In this document: in pieces, positions 35,613 to 43,600 of the stretch
Layout: the number at the start of each line of letters is the position of its first letter
Numbering within the stretch: position 1 is the first letter of the stretch
NCBI RefSeq assembly: GCF_001613145.1
Contig: NZ_BDBU01000044.1
Location: 62,001-126,000, forward strand
Length of the DNA: 64,000 nt
Source of the DNA: Nocardia jejuensis NBRC 103114
GTDB taxonomy: Bacteria; Actinomycetota; Actinomycetes; Mycobacteriales; Mycobacteriaceae
Direction of reading: 5' to 3'
Notes under the pieces: generated by a model
Told to the model about the DNA's origin: nothing
The model's input: only the letters and a program-made list of their open reading frames with translations
The model's database searches: none
Made by a program: the position numbers and the translations under genes

Positions 35613-36494
35613 TCAGCTGAAGACGACGGTGCGGCGGCCGTGGACGAGGACTCGTCCTTCCAGGTGCCAGCGCAGGCCGCGCGCGAGCACGACGCGTTCG
35701 ATATCGCGGCCCTGGCGGACCATGTCGAGCACGGTGTCGGCGTGGTCGATGCGCGCGACGTCCTGCTCGATGATCGGACCGGCGTCGAGTTCGGCGGTGA
35801 CGTAGTGGCAGGTCGCGCCGATCAGCTTCACACCGCGGGCGAAGGCCTGGTGATACGGGCGAGCTCCGGCGAAGGACGGCAGGAAGCTGTGGTGGATATT
35901 GATCGCGCGCCCGGTCCAGTGTGCGCACAGTTCCGGCGGCAGCACCTGCATGAATCGGGCCAGCACCACCGCGTGCGGATCGTGCACGTCGACCAGTTCG
36001 CGGACCTGCTCGAAGGCCGGGCCGCGTTCGGCCGGATCCTTCGGGAACGGCACATGGTGGAACTTGATGCCGTGCGCCTCGGTGATGGCCGCCAGATCCG
36101 GGTGATTGCCGATGACCGCCTCGATGGTGGCGGGCAGCTCGCCGCTGCTCGCGCGTCCGAGCAGATCGTGCAGGCAGTGGCCGTCCTTGCTGACCAGCAG
36201 CACCGCGCGGCGGCGCTCCCCGGAGTCGATGACCTGCCATTCGGTATCGGGCCCCAGCGCCTGCGCCACGGCGGTGAAACGGTCGCGCAGTTCCTCGAGC
36301 GAGAACGGGACGGTGGCCGCCTTGACGGCCTGGCGGGTGAAGAACCAGCCGGTGTCCAGGTCCGAGTGGTACCCGGCCTCCACGATCGAACCGCCGAAAT
36401 CGGCGATGAACGAGGTGATGCCCGCGATGATGCCTGGTCGGTCCGGACAGCCCAGGGTCAGTACGTAGCGACGGTCGTCCGGAGCAGAACTCAT
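35613..36494 (-). CDS. purU: Formyltetrahydrofolate deformylase
   Basis: PurU hydrolyses 10-formyltetrahydrofolate to tetrahydrofolate and formate, balancing one-carbon pools and supplying formate. The 293-residue protein has an N-terminal ACT domain (YVLTLGCPDRPGIIAGITSF near residues 9-28) and a C-terminal formyltransferase domain. The latter has NIHHSFLPSFAGARPYHQA near residue 204, the ATCHYVTAELDAGPII segment near 232, and a Asp in the QDVARIDHADTV region. ATG 36494 is chosen because it gives the standard N-terminus; the long upstream reading is Arg-rich and atypical. It lies 59 bp downstream of the GNAT gene on the same strand. Confidence 0.95.
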   Translation of the reverse strand: MSSAPDDRRYVLTLGCPDRPGIIAGITSFIADFGGSIVEAGYHSDLDTGWFFTRQAVKAATVPFSLEELRDRFTAVAQALGPDTEWQVIDSGERRRAVLLVSKDGHCLHDLLGRASSGELPATIEAVIGNHPDLAAITEAHGIKFHHVPFPKDPAERGPAFEQVRELVDVHDPHAVVLARFMQVLPPELCAHWTGRAINIHHSFLPSFAGARPYHQAFARGVKLIGATCHYVTAELDAGPIIEQDVARIDHADTVLDMVRQGRDIERVVLARGLRWHLEGRVLVHGRRTVVFS

Positions 36495-36553
36495 GGTGGT
36501 CAGTGTCCCAGCACCGGGATCACCTCGGACGGAGGGGGGAGCCGGGTGGTTGC

Positions 36554-37108
36554 TCAGAGCTCGTAGAAGGGTTCGGCGTAGCGGAAATCGCCGGTGATCT
36601 CCGGGTCGTACGCGGACAGTGCGCGGACCTGGAAGTGTGAGGTCCATTCGGGCTCGTCGGGTGTGATGCCGAGGCGCACGCCCGGCAGGAAACCGAAGCG
36701 CGGGTAGTAGCCGAGGCTGCCCAGCAGGCCGACCACCGGTTCGTCGAGGGCATCGGCGGCGCCCAGGACCGCGTGCATGAGCGCCGAGCCGACACCGCCG
36801 GCCTGATGGTCGGTGCGCACGCCGATCGGGCCGAGCGAGAGCACCGGGAAGGGCCCCACCGCCGCGCGGGTGAGGCAGACGTGGCCGACGACGTCATCGT
36901 GCTGCTCGACGACCATCGACAGCGTCGGCATCCATGCGGAGTCCTCGCGCAACAGGCGCACCAGGGCGACTTCGGGCGGGTCGACGGGGGTGTGCACCGC
37001 GGTGGCGGAAGCATTGCCGGTGGCGCTCGCGTAGGTGGCTGCGAATGCGCTGCGGTGCACCGCGTCGATCGCGGCGGCGTCGCCGGTTCGTTCACGACGG
37101 ATCAGCAC
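36554..37108 (-). CDS. GNAT-family N-acetyltransferase
   Basis: A 184-residue acetyltransferase of the YhbS-like subgroup. The acetyl-CoA binding loop is GVRTDHQAGGVGSALMHAVL near residues 96-115, a form of the R/Q-x-x-G-x-G/A motif. A following strand VVGLLGSLGYYPRFGFLPG is typical of small-molecule GNATs. GTG 37108 gives the usual LIRRERTGDAAAI opening; ATG 37144 is an in-frame alternative, and no convincing ribosome-binding site is present for either. It diverges from deoC by 71 bp. The substrate cannot be read. Confidence 0.8.
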   Translation of the reverse strand: MLIRRERTGDAAAIDAVHRSAFAATYASATGNASATAVHTPVDPPEVALVRLLREDSAWMPTLSMVVEQHDDVVGHVCLTRAAVGPFPVLSLGPIGVRTDHQAGGVGSALMHAVLGAADALDEPVVGLLGSLGYYPRFGFLPGVRLGITPDEPEWTSHFQVRALSAYDPEITGDFRYAEPFYEL

Positions 37109-37179
37109 CCTACGAGTGTGCGGGACGGTGGCGGCGGCTCGCAACGTAATTCGCTACAGATGTGCCAAACTCCTTGGTC

Positions 37180-37839
37180 ATGGCTCAGATTTCCCGCCGG
37201 GACGTGGCGGCGATGATCGATCACACCCTGCTGGCCCCCGAAGCGACCGCCGCGGAGGTGGACGCACTGATCGAGGAGGCCCGCGAGCTGGGCGTTCTGG
37301 CGATCTGCGTCTCGCCCTCGATGCTGCCCGTGCGCGCACCGGGCCTGGTCGTGGCCACGGTCGCGGGGTTTCCGTCCGGCAAACATCATTCGCTGGTGAA
37401 GGGTGCGGAAGCGCGCCTCGCGGTGGATCAGGGAGCGGCGGAGGTCGACATGGTGATCGACGTGGGCGCGGCGGTGGCCGGCGACTACAACGCGGTGCTG
37501 GCCGACATCATCACCGTGCGTGAATCCATCGACGATCGCGCGGTGCTGAAGGTGATCATCGAATCCGCGGCGCTGAGCGATGCGGCCATCGTCGAGGTGT
37601 GCCGGGTCGCGGAGCAGGCCGGCGCGAATTTCGTGAAGACCTCCACCGGATTTCACCCCGCGGGCGGTGCGAGCGTTCATGCCGTGCGCCTGATGGCCGA
37701 GACTGTGAGCGGGCGGCTCGGGGTGAAGGCGAGCGGCGGCATCCGAACCAGCGCGGCGGCGGCGGAACTGATCGCCGCCGGCGCCACGCGGTTGGGGCTG
37801 TCGCGTTCTCGTGAAGTGCTGGAAGGTTTTTCGGCCTAG
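37180..37839 (+). CDS. deoC: Deoxyribose-phosphate aldolase
   Basis: DeoC cleaves 2-deoxyribose-5-phosphate to glyceraldehyde-3-phosphate and acetaldehyde. The 219-residue protein has the conserved IDHTLLAPEAT opening, EVDMVIDVGA, the VLKVIIESA Lys, the Schiff-base Lys in FVKTSTGFHPAG (near residue 150) and VKASGGIRT near 177. ATG 37180 gives the family-length protein. It matches Rv0478 in the conserved order. Its stop codon shares CTAG with the stop of the convergent DUF2993 gene. Confidence 0.96.
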   Translation: MAQISRRDVAAMIDHTLLAPEATAAEVDALIEEARELGVLAICVSPSMLPVRAPGLVVATVAGFPSGKHHSLVKGAEARLAVDQGAAEVDMVIDVGAAVAGDYNAVLADIITVRESIDDRAVLKVIIESAALSDAAIVEVCRVAEQAGANFVKTSTGFHPAGGASVHAVRLMAETVSGRLGVKASGGIRTSAAAAELIAAGATRLGLSRSREVLEGFSA

Positions 37840-39221
37840 CAGCGGATGTCGGTGTTCTGACCCTCGGCGGCTTCCAGCTGGGTCTGCCCGCCGGCCAGGC
37901 TGACGTGCAGTCCGTCGCCGGTGACCTGAACCTTGGTGGGCTTCAAGCCCAATGGGTAGGTCTGCAGGCTCTCGGTCATCAGTTCCACGATGCCCGAGAC
38001 CAGATCGGTGGGCAGGCCGAAGCCGAGCAGTGAGGCGGACACGGTCTCGACCTGGACCTTGTCCCCGATCACCTTGGGCTGCACCTGAAGTTCGGCCAGA
38101 CCGCCCAGGACCGCGAAGCTCAGCGTGCCCTTGGACGGATCCGAGGTGGCGCCGGTGATCAGACCGCTCAGGGTCTGCTTGATGCCCTCGTTGCTCCAGT
38201 CGACCTCGGCGGTGGAGCTGCCGATGGTGCCGCCCTGCTTGCCGCCGTCCTTCACCTCGATGTCGTTGAAGACCGCGTGCACCTTCATACCGACGGCGGG
38301 ACCGAACTTGGTGTCGTCGCTGTCGACGGTCGCCGAGCCGACCTTGCCGTCGATCATGGTGATCAGCAACGGTTTCCAGCCGAAGGACACGTCGATCTTG
38401 GAGCCCATCTGCTGCTCGAACTGCGAGCTGATGCACTTGTCGATCTTCTGGCGGGCGTACGCCTCGCCGCCGGCCAGGCCGCCGACGACGATCAGCGCCA
38501 GCACCAGTCCGATGATGAGCAGGGTGCGCCGCTTGGGTTTACGCCCGGACGGGCCGCCTTGTCCGCCAACCTTTTCCGGGGGCGGGGGAGTGCCGGGAGG
38601 CTGCCGGTCGCCGGCGGGCACGGAGCCCGCGCCCGCGGCGTAGGCGGCGGCCTCGGCCGGATCGAGGGCCTCGGTGGGGTGCGGTCCGGCGGCGTGCGCG
38701 CCCATGACCGCGGTATCGCCGGTCCCGAGCCGGGCGGCCTCGCCCTGCTGCCACCACTCGGGCTGCTGTCCCGATCCCGGAATGACCTGGGTCGCATCGT
38801 CGTTGGCGGCGGCGTCGCGGGAAACGGCCTGGGTCGCGGCGTCGCGGGAAGCGGCGTGGGTCGCCGCGTCGGCGGAGACGACCTCGGTCGGACCGTCGGC
38901 GGAGACGACCTCGGTCGGACCGTCGGTGGGGACGACCTCGGTGGCGCCGCCGTCGACGGGGTAGGCGGTGTGCTGCGGGGAGTCGGTGTGCCGCGGGGAG
39001 TCGGTTCGCGCGGCGCCGATCACCTCGGTGGGCGGATCGGTCCGGCCGGGTAGGACCGTGGTGGCGTCGTCGGAGCCCGGTGCGGGCTTGCTGAATTCGA
39101 CCGCCTGCTCGCCGGATGTGTTATCGGCGGGCGCGATCACTTCGGTCTTGTCCGACGGGTTGTCCGCCGCGCGGTTCCGTGCGGTTTCGGCTGCGTCGTC
39201 CGAGGTGGGTTTCGAACTCAT
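37836..39221 (-). CDS. DUF2993 (LmeA-like) membrane-anchored protein with repeat-rich N-terminus
   Basis: A 461-residue protein matching Rv0479c in gene order. Residues 1-235 are a low-complexity cytosolic-looking region containing tandem TEVVSADGP units and Pro/Gly-rich stretches. A single transmembrane helix (TLLIIGLVLALIVVGGLAGG, about 240-259) is followed by the DUF2993 domain (ARQKIDKCISSQFEQQMG, then repeated beta-strands to the C-terminus). DUF2993 proteins such as LmeA act on or bind envelope lipids in mycobacteria; this role is inferred. Its stop overlaps that of deoC within CTAG. The N-terminal extension is much longer than a typical DUF2993 protein. Confidence 0.83.
   Translation of the reverse strand: MSSKPTSDDAAETARNRAADNPSDKTEVIAPADNTSGEQAVEFSKPAPGSDDATTVLPGRTDPPTEVIGAARTDSPRHTDSPQHTAYPVDGGATEVVPTDGPTEVVSADGPTEVVSADAATHAASRDAATQAVSRDAAANDDATQVIPGSGQQPEWWQQGEAARLGTGDTAVMGAHAAGPHPTEALDPAEAAAYAAGAGSVPAGDRQPPGTPPPPEKVGGQGGPSGRKPKRRTLLIIGLVLALIVVGGLAGGEAYARQKIDKCISSQFEQQMGSKIDVSFGWKPLLITMIDGKVGSATVDSDDTKFGPAVGMKVHAVFNDIEVKDGGKQGGTIGSSTAEVDWSNEGIKQTLSGLITGATSDPSKGTLSFAVLGGLAELQVQPKVIGDKVQVETVSASLLGFGLPTDLVSGIVELMTESLQTYPLGLKPTKVQVTGDGLHVSLAGGQTQLEAAEGQNTDIRC
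38868..38948 (-). repeat. Three tandem 27-bp units in the DUF2993 gene
   Basis: Copies at 38868-38894, 38895-38921 and 38922-38948 encode nine-residue units of the type GPTEVVSAD; the third is diverged. Two 24-bp units coding for SRDAATQA-like peptides lie just beyond. In-frame repeats suggest length variation between strains. Confidence 0.8.
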
Positions 39222-39334
39222 GGCAGCGATTGTTCACGACCTTTCTGAGCTGTCTCTGTGCTTCCTGTGAGGTGTCGGCTCACACGCGGGCGATTGTGAC
39301 ATAACACACAGGAGGTCGGCGTAGCCTGATCACT

Positions 39335-39937
39335 ATGTCCGGTACGCCCGAAGGGGAGCCAGATCCCGACGAGGGATGGCAGGCGCTGCAAGACGAGGCA
39401 GGGCGGCACGCCGGGTATTTCACCACCCGTCAGGTGCTGCGCACGGGGTGCGAGACCCGGATTCGGGACGGGCTGCGGGACGGTTCGGTGCTGCGCGCGG
39501 GGGTCGGTCTGATGCGGCTCGGGCAGTGGCCGGACGGTCCGCTCGACGAGTACGCCATGTGGTCCGCGTGGTTCGACGGCGCGGCCGCTGTGTCCCATCA
39601 CAGCGCGGCCGAACTGCACGGTCTCGGCCGGTTGTGTCCGCGTTTCGTGCACCTGTCGGCGCGGATCGGCCGGTTCCCGCTCTCGCCGCGACTGGTGGTG
39701 CTGCGCCGGACCTTCACCCGCACCGACGTGGAATCGGCCGGAACGTTCCTGGTCACCACGCCGCTGCGCACGGTGCTGGATCTGGCCGAGGCCGGGATCG
39801 GGCAATCCGCGCTGGACGAGGTGGTGGCCGACGCGGTCGCCATCCACCGCTGCGCGCGGGCCGAGATCCGCAGTGCCAGCAGCGCACTTCCCCCGGCCAC
39901 GGCCGCGCGGGTCAACAGGGCGCTGACCCGCAGTTGA
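39335..39937 (+). CDS. AbiEi-like antitoxin-domain protein (orphan)
   Basis: A 200-residue protein. The N-terminal AbiEi-type winged helix reads GYFTTRQVLRTGCETRIRDG then SVLRAGVGLMRLGQW (residues about 27-67). The following AbiEi_C-like segment contains DEYAMWSAWFDG and AVSHHSAAELHGLG (near residues 70-97). In type IV toxin-antitoxin systems the antitoxin represses its operon, but no AbiEii nucleotidyltransferase toxin is next to it. ATG 39335 lies seven bases after a TAGCCT -10, so the mRNA is probably leaderless. This is an insertion relative to M. tuberculosis. An isolated DNA-binding protein is the safest reading. Confidence 0.72.
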   Translation: MSGTPEGEPDPDEGWQALQDEAGRHAGYFTTRQVLRTGCETRIRDGLRDGSVLRAGVGLMRLGQWPDGPLDEYAMWSAWFDGAAAVSHHSAAELHGLGRLCPRFVHLSARIGRFPLSPRLVVLRRTFTRTDVESAGTFLVTTPLRTVLDLAEAGIGQSALDEVVADAVAIHRCARAEIRSASSALPPATAARVNRALTRS

Positions 39938-40084
39938 CGCGCTGTTCGTCGCGAGGGATCCGGGCCGCACGCAACGCCGTCGACGCGTTGCCCGGCGTAC
40001 TGCGAATCTTGCGAGTACCGACCGGTTCCGCCTGTGGTGGTTTCGAGTGTTGCCCAGGCGGTATTCATGGCAGTGTGATCGTTT

Positions 40085-41608
40085 ATGGGGTCGGTCGGTG
40101 ATGGCATGTGGGATCTGGCTTTTCCACCCGGACCACCCGATCGGATCGCGGACATGTTCTCCGCGGCCGTGGTCGCCGATTCCCTTCGCCCCTATGACGC
40201 CGATCTAGCCCAGTCGGTCGAGACCGCGCGCGACTGGCGGCGCGGATACCACCGGGTCTTCCGCGGGATGACGGCGCTGTCGGTCAGCTCGCCGCTGGTC
40301 TCGCACGGCATCGCGCGCGAAGGTCTGCGCTCGGTGCGGACCATGTTGCGCTTCGCCGCCGGGCGCACCGTCCTTCCGCTGGACGCGGTCGACATCGAGG
40401 CCGAGGCGGACGACAACGCCCTGGGAACCGCCGTGATCACCGGAACCGGTTCCGCGGTACCGGTTCTCGAAGTGCCCTGGCAGGGGGAACTCCTCGCCGG
40501 AGACGCGCTGCGCCGGCAATTGGCGCAGTGGCAGCGCCGCGGCATTCTCGAACCCGGGTTCGTGACGGCGGTGGATCAGGTCATCGACAATCCGGAATGG
40601 TTGCGGCTGCCGGGATTCCGGATGACCGTCACCGGCGCCGCGGCCGAACTCTCACCCCTGCGGCCGCTGCTGTCGTGGGGCGCGGACGTGCTCGCCGTGG
40701 ATCGTCCGGGCCGGGCTCGCTGGGAACGACTGCGGGCGCTCGCGGAATCCGGGGCGGGAGCGATGCGATTCCCGGTCTGCGACACCGTCCCCGGCGTGGA
40801 CATCGTGAGATGTTTTCCCGCCCTTGCCCGGTGGATCACCGATCACAGCGATGCCCGCCCGGTACTCGGGGTCTACGCGGGCCTGCCCGGCGCGGCGGGC
40901 GTGCGCTTGGCGGTGGCCTCCGACGTGCTCACCGAAACGGTGTTCGGCCGGCATCCGGACGCGGCGCTCGCGCTGCTCGGCTCGCCGACCGACTGCTACG
41001 CCGTATCGCCCGCGATCGTCGCCGCCGCGCGAGAACAACTGGCCCAGCGGGGGATCCGGGGCAGCGCCCAGGATCTTCTGCACCGTGTGGCGCCGCGCTC
41101 GTTCTATCGGCTCAATTACATTCGCCCGGTGTTCGACGCGGACGGCGGCGCCTGGGGGCTCTTCGACAATCTGCCGTCCCTGTCCGGTCCCGATTACGCT
41201 CTGGCGCAACGTCTTCCGCGCTGGCGGGCGGTGTTGGCCGCCTCGGCCGGACATCCGGTGTCCTTCACGGTCGCCCCGCCCGCCTGGACCGCGACCCTCA
41301 GCCACGAAACTCCCTGGCGCACAACCGCGTACCGCGCGGCGTCGCACTTCGGCATCGAGGTCTTCGATCCGGCCACCGCGCGTGTGCTGCTCGCCGCGAA
41401 ACTGGTGGCGGACCTGTTCGCGCCGCCGCCCGCCCCCGCCAACCCGGAGGGTCTGTTCGCCGACGGCGCGGCGCACGGCGGCCTCTGGCGTCAGCCCTTC
41501 GCCCCCCGCTCCCTGCTGGCTCCGGCCGCGGTGTCCGGCACCGTCCAGTCGATCCGGGACCGCGCCCGATCACTGCTCGACAACGGCGAGAGTCAGCTAC
41601 CGGACTGA
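40085..41608 (+). CDS. Uncharacterised 507-residue protein with a Rossmann-like segment
   Basis: I do not recognise a characterised family. The protein is soluble and evenly composed. Residues about 180-225 contain FRMTVTGAAAELSPLRPLLS then WGADVLAVDRPGRARWERL, which looks like a nucleotide-binding strand-turn-helix, and APRSFYRLNYIRPVFDADGG near residue 340 is a distinct block. No signal peptide or membrane helix is seen. Codon use is normal, so it is a real gene. The start may be ATG 40085 or ATG 40106. It follows the AbiEi-like gene by 147 bp and is convergent with the methyltransferase gene. Confidence 0.75.
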   Translation: MGSVGDGMWDLAFPPGPPDRIADMFSAAVVADSLRPYDADLAQSVETARDWRRGYHRVFRGMTALSVSSPLVSHGIAREGLRSVRTMLRFAAGRTVLPLDAVDIEAEADDNALGTAVITGTGSAVPVLEVPWQGELLAGDALRRQLAQWQRRGILEPGFVTAVDQVIDNPEWLRLPGFRMTVTGAAAELSPLRPLLSWGADVLAVDRPGRARWERLRALAESGAGAMRFPVCDTVPGVDIVRCFPALARWITDHSDARPVLGVYAGLPGAAGVRLAVASDVLTETVFGRHPDAALALLGSPTDCYAVSPAIVAAAREQLAQRGIRGSAQDLLHRVAPRSFYRLNYIRPVFDADGGAWGLFDNLPSLSGPDYALAQRLPRWRAVLAASAGHPVSFTVAPPAWTATLSHETPWRTTAYRAASHFGIEVFDPATARVLLAAKLVADLFAPPPAPANPEGLFADGAAHGGLWRQPFAPRSLLAPAAVSGTVQSIRDRARSLLDNGESQLPD

Positions 41609-41751
41609 TCGGGCCCGCGGGACCCAATCGCCCTGTGCGGGAACCGGTACGACGCGAGGCGTCCGGGATTCAGCCGCGAGCGTGGCTGGTCCGCTGCGGA
41701 CCGGCGGTGGTGTGTGAACAGACGGGGTGGTCGGACGCGTCGTGGGCGGGT

Positions 41752-42525
41752 TCAGGAGAGCGGGGCGACGGTCGTCCAGGGGACCGTGAACGTGTTGTCG
41801 CGCAGGCGGCGTCGCTGCGGGCGGAGCGGGAAGCCTTGATCGCGCAGGAGATTCGCCGCGTGCCGCCAGCGCACCCGGGGGCCGTACGGGGCCAGCGGCG
41901 AAGAATGAGCCCACGCGCGGTCGGCGGCGGTGAGCAGGGTGTGAATGGGTTCGCCGGGGATATTGCGGTGGATCAGGGCTTTGGGGAGGCGTTCGGCGAT
42001 ACCGGACGGCTGTTCGACGGTGAACGGATCCCATGCGAGGGTGAGCGAGAGCGGTCCGGTGCGATCGAGCAGGATCCAGGCGCAGCGGCGGCCGAGTTCG
42101 TCGCAGGTGCCGTCCATCAGCAGACCGTCCGGGTGCAGGCCGGACAGGATTCTCGACCATGCCTCGGGGACAGCGGATTCCGGGTACTGGCGCAGCACAT
42201 TGAAGGCGCGCACCAGAATCGGACGCAGGCCCGCGAGTTCGAAACCGCCCCGGGCGAACTGGACGCCGTCCCGGCCGGGGACGACCCGCTCCGGATCGAT
42301 TTCCAGGCCGATCACTCGCAGATCGGCGCGCACGGTTCGCAGCCGGGCCGCCAGCTCCAGGGTGGTGACCGGGCTGGCCCCGTAACCGAGGTCGACCACC
42401 AGCGGGTCGCCGGCGGCGCGCAGGCGATCGGCGACCAGTGGATCGTTCGCGAGCCACCGGTCGCCACGCCGCAACCGGTTGATGCCGGTGGTGCCGCGGG
42501 TGATGGTCCCGATCGGTGGGATCAG
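41752..42525 (-). CDS. Class I SAM-dependent methyltransferase, probable non-AUG start
   Basis: Motif I (LVVDLGYGASPVTTLELAARL, in parts VVDLGYGASPV and TTLELAARL) and the acidic loop VIGLEIDPERV mark an S-adenosylmethionine methyltransferase. A conserved opening, TITRGTTGINRLRRGDRWL in the minus frame, extends upstream of the first standard start (TTG 42474). No ATG, GTG or TTG occurs between that block and a position well inside the next gene. The only candidate is CTG 42525, whose last bases overlap the DUF2505 stop (CTGA). With it the protein has 257 residues. The substrate is unknown. Either a CTG start or a truncated N-terminus must be true. Confidence 0.75.
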   Translation of the reverse strand: MIPPIGTITRGTTGINRLRRGDRWLANDPLVADRLRAAGDPLVVDLGYGASPVTTLELAARLRTVRADLRVIGLEIDPERVVPGRDGVQFARGGFELAGLRPILVRAFNVLRQYPESAVPEAWSRILSGLHPDGLLMDGTCDELGRRCAWILLDRTGPLSLTLAWDPFTVEQPSGIAERLPKALIHRNIPGEPIHTLLTAADRAWAHSSPLAPYGPRVRWRHAANLLRDQGFPLRPQRRRLRDNTFTVPWTTVAPLS

Positions 42526-43034
42526 GCGGCGTTGCGTTGATCCAGCCAGCGCTGTGTCACCTCGGCTTCGGCACGGAACAGGTCGATCAGATTGACCAGC
42601 ATGAGTTGTTCGAGCCTGCGCCCGAAGAAGGGGATGAGCACCTCGGCATGCGAGGAAGTGCGCAGCGTGCAGCCGGTCTCGGTGGGGAACAGACGCATGG
42701 TGCCGCCCAGGGTGCCGGGCCCGCCGGGGATCTCGGCGGTGTATTCGCCGGTGACCTCGGGACCGAACGGCCCGTACTTCTCGTAGCGGGTGATCACCAT
42801 GTCCTTGCGCATCACGGTCTGGGCCAGGTCGGGCAGGCTGTCGCGGGGTAGGACGTGCCGCGTCTCGACCGCGATCCCGTAGTCACCGGCTTCCAGGGTG
42901 ACCAGGTCATTGGGTGAATGCTTCCGCATCTCCTCGATTCGCGCGTCCCAGTGGTCGCGGTTCATCAGGGCCGCGTACACCTCCGTGGTGGTGTGCAGCG
43001 GGTAACGAGCGGAGTAGTCCAGTCGGCGAGGCAC
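42522..43034 (-). CDS. DUF2505 family protein 1
   Basis: A 170-residue protein of the START/SRPBCC-like DUF2505 family (Rv0481c-like). The typical pattern is an N-terminal Tyr/His-rich strand (RRLDYSARYPLHTTTEVYAA), central HVLPRDSLPDLAQTV, and a C-terminal helix (EQLMLVNLIDLFRAEAEVT QRWL). Such folds bind hydrophobic ligands, but no function is known. GTG 43034 is the start. It is followed by the methyltransferase with a 4-bp overlap and preceded, 55 bp upstream on the same strand, by a second DUF2505 gene. Confidence 0.85.
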   Translation of the reverse strand: MPRRLDYSARYPLHTTTEVYAALMNRDHWDARIEEMRKHSPNDLVTLEAGDYGIAVETRHVLPRDSLPDLAQTVMRKDMVITRYEKYGPFGPEVTGEYTAEIPGGPGTLGGTMRLFPTETGCTLRTSSHAEVLIPFFGRRLEQLMLVNLIDLFRAEAEVTQRWLDQRNAA

Positions 43035-43089
43035 GATCGGTCAGGTTACTGCGGGCGACGTCGTTTCAGTGACAACTGGCCGAGGCCGG

Positions 43090-43575
43090 TCAGTGCGAAG
43101 CCAGCCAAGTGTCGGTGAATTCGGCTTCGCGCTCGAGCAGTTCGGTGAGGTGCTGCTGCACTGCGGCCTCGATCTTCTTGCCGAAGAGCGGGATCTTCAC
43201 CTCGATGCTGGCGTCCACGACGAATGTCGAGCCGCCGCCGTTGTCGGTCACCGACAGGGTGCCGTTCACGGTGGCGGGCGCGCCCTCGACCCGGGCCTCG
43301 ACGGTGCCGCCGCTGCCGTTCCAGGTCTCGGTGCGGGGAATGATCAGATCGCCGGGACGCACAGCGGTGAGCTGAGCGGGCAGCTCGGAGGCGGGAATCG
43401 CCTGCACCATCTCGACGCGAACCTGCTCGCCCGTGATGGAGATCGAGTCGATGCGGGCGTTGGGCCCGCCGACCGCCTCGATGCGGTCCTTCCAGTACTG
43501 CTCGTCGGCGAAGGCCGCGCGCACGGCGGCGGTGGAATGCGCGGAGTGCGCGGTGAAGGCCAGAGGTGTCGCCAT
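43090..43575 (-). CDS. DUF2505 family protein 2
   Basis: A 161-residue paralogue of the downstream DUF2505 gene: AHSTAAVRAAFADEQYWKDR at the N-terminus, MVQAIPASELPAQL in the middle, and EVKIPLFGKKIEAAVQQHLT near the C-terminus. The two are diverged (about one identity in four by eye). ATG 43575 is divergent from murB, whose start lies 25 bp away, matching the Rv0481c-murB arrangement. The shared promoter region is very short, so the two genes must use overlapping promoters. Function unknown. Confidence 0.86.
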   Translation of the reverse strand: MATPLAFTAHSAHSTAAVRAAFADEQYWKDRIEAVGGPNARIDSISITGEQVRVEMVQAIPASELPAQLTAVRPGDLIIPRTETWNGSGGTVEARVEGAPATVNGTLSVTDNGGGSTFVVDASIEVKIPLFGKKIEAAVQQHLTELLEREAEFTDTWLASH

Positions 43576-43587
43576 GGTCCGACAGGC

Positions 43588-43600
43588 TACCGTCTTGGGC
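43588..43600 (+). promoter_or_regulatory. -10 element giving a leaderless murB mRNA
   Basis: TACCGT (43588-43593) ends seven bases before GTG 43601. Transcription should begin at the start codon. No Shine-Dalgarno sequence precedes this GTG. Confidence 0.6.
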
